Source: JAKAGE01 sp964416665 (lineage in GTDB: Bacteria; Patescibacteriota; Minisyncoccia; UBA6257; 2-01-FULL-56-20). Taken from it: a stretch of DNA of 13,915 nt. The notes below the pieces were generated by a model. It ran no database searches. It was not told the DNA's origin and saw nothing but the letters and a program-made list of their open reading frames with translations. Where the stretch lies: assembly GCA_964416665.1 (NCBI GenBank), contig CAYQFA010000024.1:1-13915 (forward strand), written 5' to 3'. Both the position numbers and the translations under genes were made by a program. Shown here piece after piece: positions 13,420 through 13,915 of the stretch. Numbering within the stretch: the first letter of the stretch is position 1; every line of letters begins with the position of its first letter.

Positions 13420-13537
13420 TAAATCTATAGCATCTTCGCCTTTGGCGAACGACTGTCATACGGGAAACCGTATCGTGAGTTCGAATCTCACCCCCACCGC
13501 AATCGCACGATCATCGGCAGATCCATAGTGTTTGGAG

Positions 13538-13543
13538 TATAAT
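13538..13543 (+). promoter_or_regulatory. Consensus -10 before the DUF1653 gene
   Basis: A perfect TATAAT ends 7 nt before the ATG at 13551. No Shine-Dalgarno sequence and no clear -35 are seen. The geometry suggests a leaderless transcript. Confidence 0.5.
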
Positions 13544-13550
13544 CATAGCA

Positions 13551-13796
13551 ATGTCCACTCCCGCTGTTGGTGATATTTATCGGCACTATAAGAATAAAGA
13601 CAGGTTTTACGAGATCGTCGGTGTTGGCAAGCATACCGAGACGCTTGAGGACATCGTGATCTATCGTGCGCTATACGATTCGCCCGACTTCGGTCCGAAG
13701 GCGATCTGGGTGCGTCCGCTCGCGATGTTCTTGGGAACCGTGACGGTGGACGGGAAGGAAGTGCCGCGCTTTGAGCGGACCGCCGCGCATCCTTAA
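13551..13796 (+). CDS. DUF1653 family protein
   Basis: An 81-residue small soluble protein. The family pattern is clear: GDIYRHYKNKDRFYEIVGVG (7-26), then KHTETLEDIVIYRALY (27-42) and IWVRPLAMF (52-60), ending in PRFER (72-76). The family is widespread in bacteria and its function is unknown. The start follows a perfect TATAAT by 7 nt with no ribosome site. The gene lies alone between tRNA genes. Confidence 0.92.
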   Translation: MSTPAVGDIYRHYKNKDRFYEIVGVGKHTETLEDIVIYRALYDSPDFGPKAIWVRPLAMFLGTVTVDGKEVPRFERTAAHP

Positions 13797-13798
13797 GG

Positions 13799-13827
13799 TT
13801 GCGCAATCAGCCCGTTTTCGGTATATT
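13799..13827 (+). promoter_or_regulatory. Putative promoter of tRNA-Thr
   Basis: TTGCGC (13799-13804) and TATATT (13822-13827, 5 of 6 matches) are 17 bp apart. The -10 ends 34 nt before the tRNA. The -35 match is only 3 of 6. Confidence 0.35.
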
Positions 13828-13861
13828 TTTGAGTGTTGTTTCGACGCGCGTGTAGCGGGAC

Positions 13862-13915
13862 GCCACCTTAGCTCAGCTGGTAGAGCAGTGCTTTCGTAAA
13901 GCAAAGGTCCCCGGT
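13862..13915 (+). tRNA. tRNA-Thr (anticodon CGT), cut by window end
   Basis: The first 54 nt of a tRNA. They cover the acceptor 5' strand GCCACCT, D-stem GCTC/GAGC and anticodon loop TTCGTAA (anticodon CGT, reading ACG), and reach the start of the T-stem. The rest lies beyond the window. The outermost anticodon-stem pair is a mismatch, as in the tRNA-Arg here. Confidence 0.9.

Larger units (their letters stand above)
13281..13499 (+). tRNA. Outer serine-type tRNA interrupted at the anticodon loop
   Basis: The ends form a type II tRNA. Acceptor GGTGGGG (13281-13287) pairs with CCCCACC (13492-13498), followed by discriminator G. The D-arm is 13290-13306. The anticodon stem ACAGT (13308-13312) pairs with ACTGT (13452-13456). 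The variable arm is 13457-13474 and the T-arm 13475-13491, with loop TTCGAAT. The body resembles bacterial tRNA-Ser(GCT). Instead of a 7-nt anticodon loop there are 139 nt (13313-13451), containing a complete tRNA-Ser(TGA) and a further hairpin (TTCGCC/GGCGAA, 13435-13449). I cannot recover a Ser anticodon with a purine at position 37 by a single excision. It may be an intron-containing tRNA, a scaffold for the inner tRNA, or a tRNA destroyed by insertion. Confidence 0.75.

Noticed and set aside
13281..13499. Group I intron in the outer tRNA
   Set aside because: Only about 130 nt could be intron, most of it a tRNA. There is no room for the catalytic core helices, and no splice arrangement leaves a normal anticodon loop.
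13281..13499. tmRNA-like gene
   Set aside because: tmRNA also has an extended anticodon-position stem, but here the D-arm, long variable arm and G discriminator are of normal tRNA-Ser type. There is no tag reading frame or pseudoknot, and the insert is a real tRNA.

Overview
This window looks like part of a chromosome from a small-genome bacterium of the Candidate Phyla Radiation (Patescibacteria, Parcubacteria-like). The case is indirect. The leucyl-tRNA synthetase carries an in-frame Nudix domain. There are membrane-anchored extracytoplasmic proteins of a type I associate with that group, genes are tightly packed in short operons, and none of the tRNAs encodes its CCA end. Many genes lack a Shine-Dalgarno sequence and instead have a -10-like hexamer directly before the start codon. 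Base composition is moderately GC-rich by eye. The taxonomic call is inference; no 16S rRNA is present.

Layout: (1) 1-3981, plus strand: terminator hairpin, a promoter, leuS with a Nudix insert of about 153 residues in its editing region, then a membrane-anchored extracytoplasmic protein. (2) 3998-7374, minus strand: an operon transcribed as rlmB, RlmI-like methyltransferase, metallo-beta-lactamase-fold hydrolase, HtrA-like protease. Its genes overlap by 4 bp or lie 2-7 bp apart. (3) 7357-7509: a large imperfect inverted repeat with two inner hairpins. (4) 7505-10658: a metal-homeostasis locus with a Fur-family regulator (minus) divergent from a metal ABC importer (substrate-binding protein, ATPase, permease, plus). 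A perfect 7-1-7 inverted repeat lies between the divergent promoters. The ATPase ends in a natural poly-histidine tail whose codons also encode the start of the permease. (5) 10678-11347: an ICMT-family membrane methyltransferase and a 28-bp perfect bidirectional terminator hairpin. (6) 11352-13159, minus strand: tRNA-Ser(CGA), a ten-segment membrane protein, a single-anchor extracytoplasmic protein and tRNA-Arg(CCT). (7) 13206-13915, plus strand: tRNA-Ala(GGC), a nested tRNA locus, a DUF1653 gene and a tRNA-Thr(CGT) cut off by the window end.

The strongest oddity is the nested tRNA locus at 13281-13499. A complete tRNA-Ser(TGA), held on a perfect stem that extends its acceptor helix, sits exactly where the anticodon loop of a second serine-type tRNA should be. 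The outer tRNA has a good acceptor stem, D-arm, anticodon stem, long variable arm and T-arm, but I cannot derive a normal anticodon loop for it by any simple excision. Other points worth attention are the LeuRS-Nudix fusion, the Zur-like operator, the His-tail/start overlap, a recurring leaderless-type start architecture and the structured repeat between fur and rlmB.

Functionally the window mixes translation and RNA-modification genes (leuS, rlmB, RlmI-like methyltransferase, six tRNAs or tRNA-like genes), divalent-metal uptake with its own regulator, protein quality control (HtrA-like) and several envelope proteins of unknown role.
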